Shown here piece after piece: positions 34,664 to 35,067 of a DNA stretch of 35,067 nucleotides. A program made the position numbers and the translations under genes. Source of the stretch: Turicimonas muris. GTDB taxonomy: Bacteria > Pseudomonadota > Gammaproteobacteria > Burkholderiales > Burkholderiaceae_F. The notes below the pieces were generated by a model that saw only the letters and a list, made by a program, of their open reading frames with translations, was not told where the DNA came from and did no database searches. The stretch spans positions 1-35,067 of the forward strand of contig NZ_NHMP01000014.1 of the NCBI RefSeq assembly GCF_002221595.1, read 5' to 3'. Position 1 is the stretch's first letter; each line of letters starts with the position of its first letter.

Positions 34664-34918
34664 TTTACTCCCTATATCGATGTCCAAATTTTGCCGACAT
34701 TTGGAAGCCAAAAGGCAACGAACAAGTTTGCCGTAGAAGGAGGTTCCGTCACGGATGTTTTCGATTCCAAAGTTGCCAACAATGCTATGTACTCAGCTAA
34801 GTTAGGAGCTGAAGTGGCCCGAGGAAATCATAGTTTTGGACTGAACTATGGATTAGGCTCCGGCGATTATGGCAGAGTAGATCAAGTCCTTCAGGCAAAA
34901 TACAGATATAGCTTTTAG
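34664..34918 (+). pseudogene. C-terminal fragment of a second autotransporter beta-barrel
   Basis: The frame from 34664 (preceded by a TGA) reads PYIDVQILPTFGSQK...FDSKVANNAMYSAKLGAEVARG...GLNYGLGSGDYGRVDQVLQAKYRYSF and aligns end to end with the last about 85 residues of the neighbouring barrel (PFMDVTVAPTFGDRK...DSFDVRIANNAMFRGKLG...GRVDQTVQVKYRFQF). No start, signal or passenger is attached. It is a remnant of a tandem or deleted second autotransporter; the rest was lost, leaving only unrelated sequence between 34449 and 34660. Confidence 0.8.
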
Positions 34919-35035
34919 ACAATAAGCATCCGAGAATAACGAGTATGTAAGCAATTTTGTGTCTTGTCCGATTTAACAATTTTCCTTTGTTTGGAGAGTA
35001 GTTAAACTTCTAAGCAAGGGATTGGAGAATCAAAG

Positions 35036-35067
35036 ATGGCAAGAAGAGTAAAGCAACCTCTCAGTGA
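35036..35067 (+). CDS. Start of an unidentified gene, truncated by the window end
   Basis: ATG at 35036 with GGAG 8 bases upstream (35024-35027); ten codons, MARRVKQPLS, run to the window end without a stop. A basic N-terminus is compatible with a DNA-binding protein or transposase, but nothing can be assigned. Confidence 0.5.
   Translation, partial: MARRVKQPLS

Overview
The window looks like a chromosomal segment of a host-associated, largely anaerobic betaproteobacterium, most likely Sutterellaceae-like (Burkholderiales). This is an inference from the kind of porin, a RapZ/PrfC/Uup/RsmI core set, exported flavin reductases, phase-variable autotransporters, a periplasmic [FeFe] hydrogenase and base composition that looks mid-40s % GC by eye. 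No rRNA, tRNA or CRISPR array was seen.

Layout. 1-126: 3' end of a group II intron (domains V and VI). 441-1304: rapZ, converging on and overlapping a minus-strand unit uraA-mutM-mutY (4443-1293). 4644-6269: prfC with a strong terminator, then a small minus-strand gene broken by an amber codon. 6780-15304 is a minus-strand block: long-chain acyl-CoA ligase, radical SAM enzyme, a periplasmic [FeFe] hydrogenase operon (catalytic subunit, Tat-signal small subunit, cytochrome b), a UUCG-loop terminator, the maturase hydF and an orphan ABC binding protein. 15543-19135 (minus): Gly/Pro-rich exported protein, ABC-F protein Uup and an LpoA-like protein whose GTG start sits 1 bp from the ATG of divergent rsmI (19137). 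ppk2 follows.

21511-28117 reads as one anaerobic respiration module: a FixJ/TtrR-type regulator, a convergent TtrS-type kinase with a PhnD-like periplasmic sensor, an exported amidohydrolase-fold protein that lacks most metal ligands, a periplasmic fumarate-reductase-like flavoprotein with altered active-site positions, and a porin. A plausible working model (inference) is that the porin admits a small organic electron acceptor, the kinase senses it, the amidohydrolase-like protein binds or processes it and the flavoprotein reduces it. The electron donor is not encoded here.

28118-29999 is almost gene-free, with a 20-bp tandem duplication and a stray G9 tract. 30000-34448 is a large autotransporter whose signal peptide and passenger are separated by a G9 tract that puts them out of frame (phase OFF as sequenced; G10 or G7 would be ON), and whose passenger and beta-barrel are separated by a 4-bp GTTA duplication. 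A beta-barrel fragment of a second autotransporter follows, and the window ends in the first codons of another gene.

The strongest candidates for something new are the phase-variable autotransporter with two offsetting frame lesions, and the TtrSR-like / degenerate amidohydrolase / flavoprotein / porin module.
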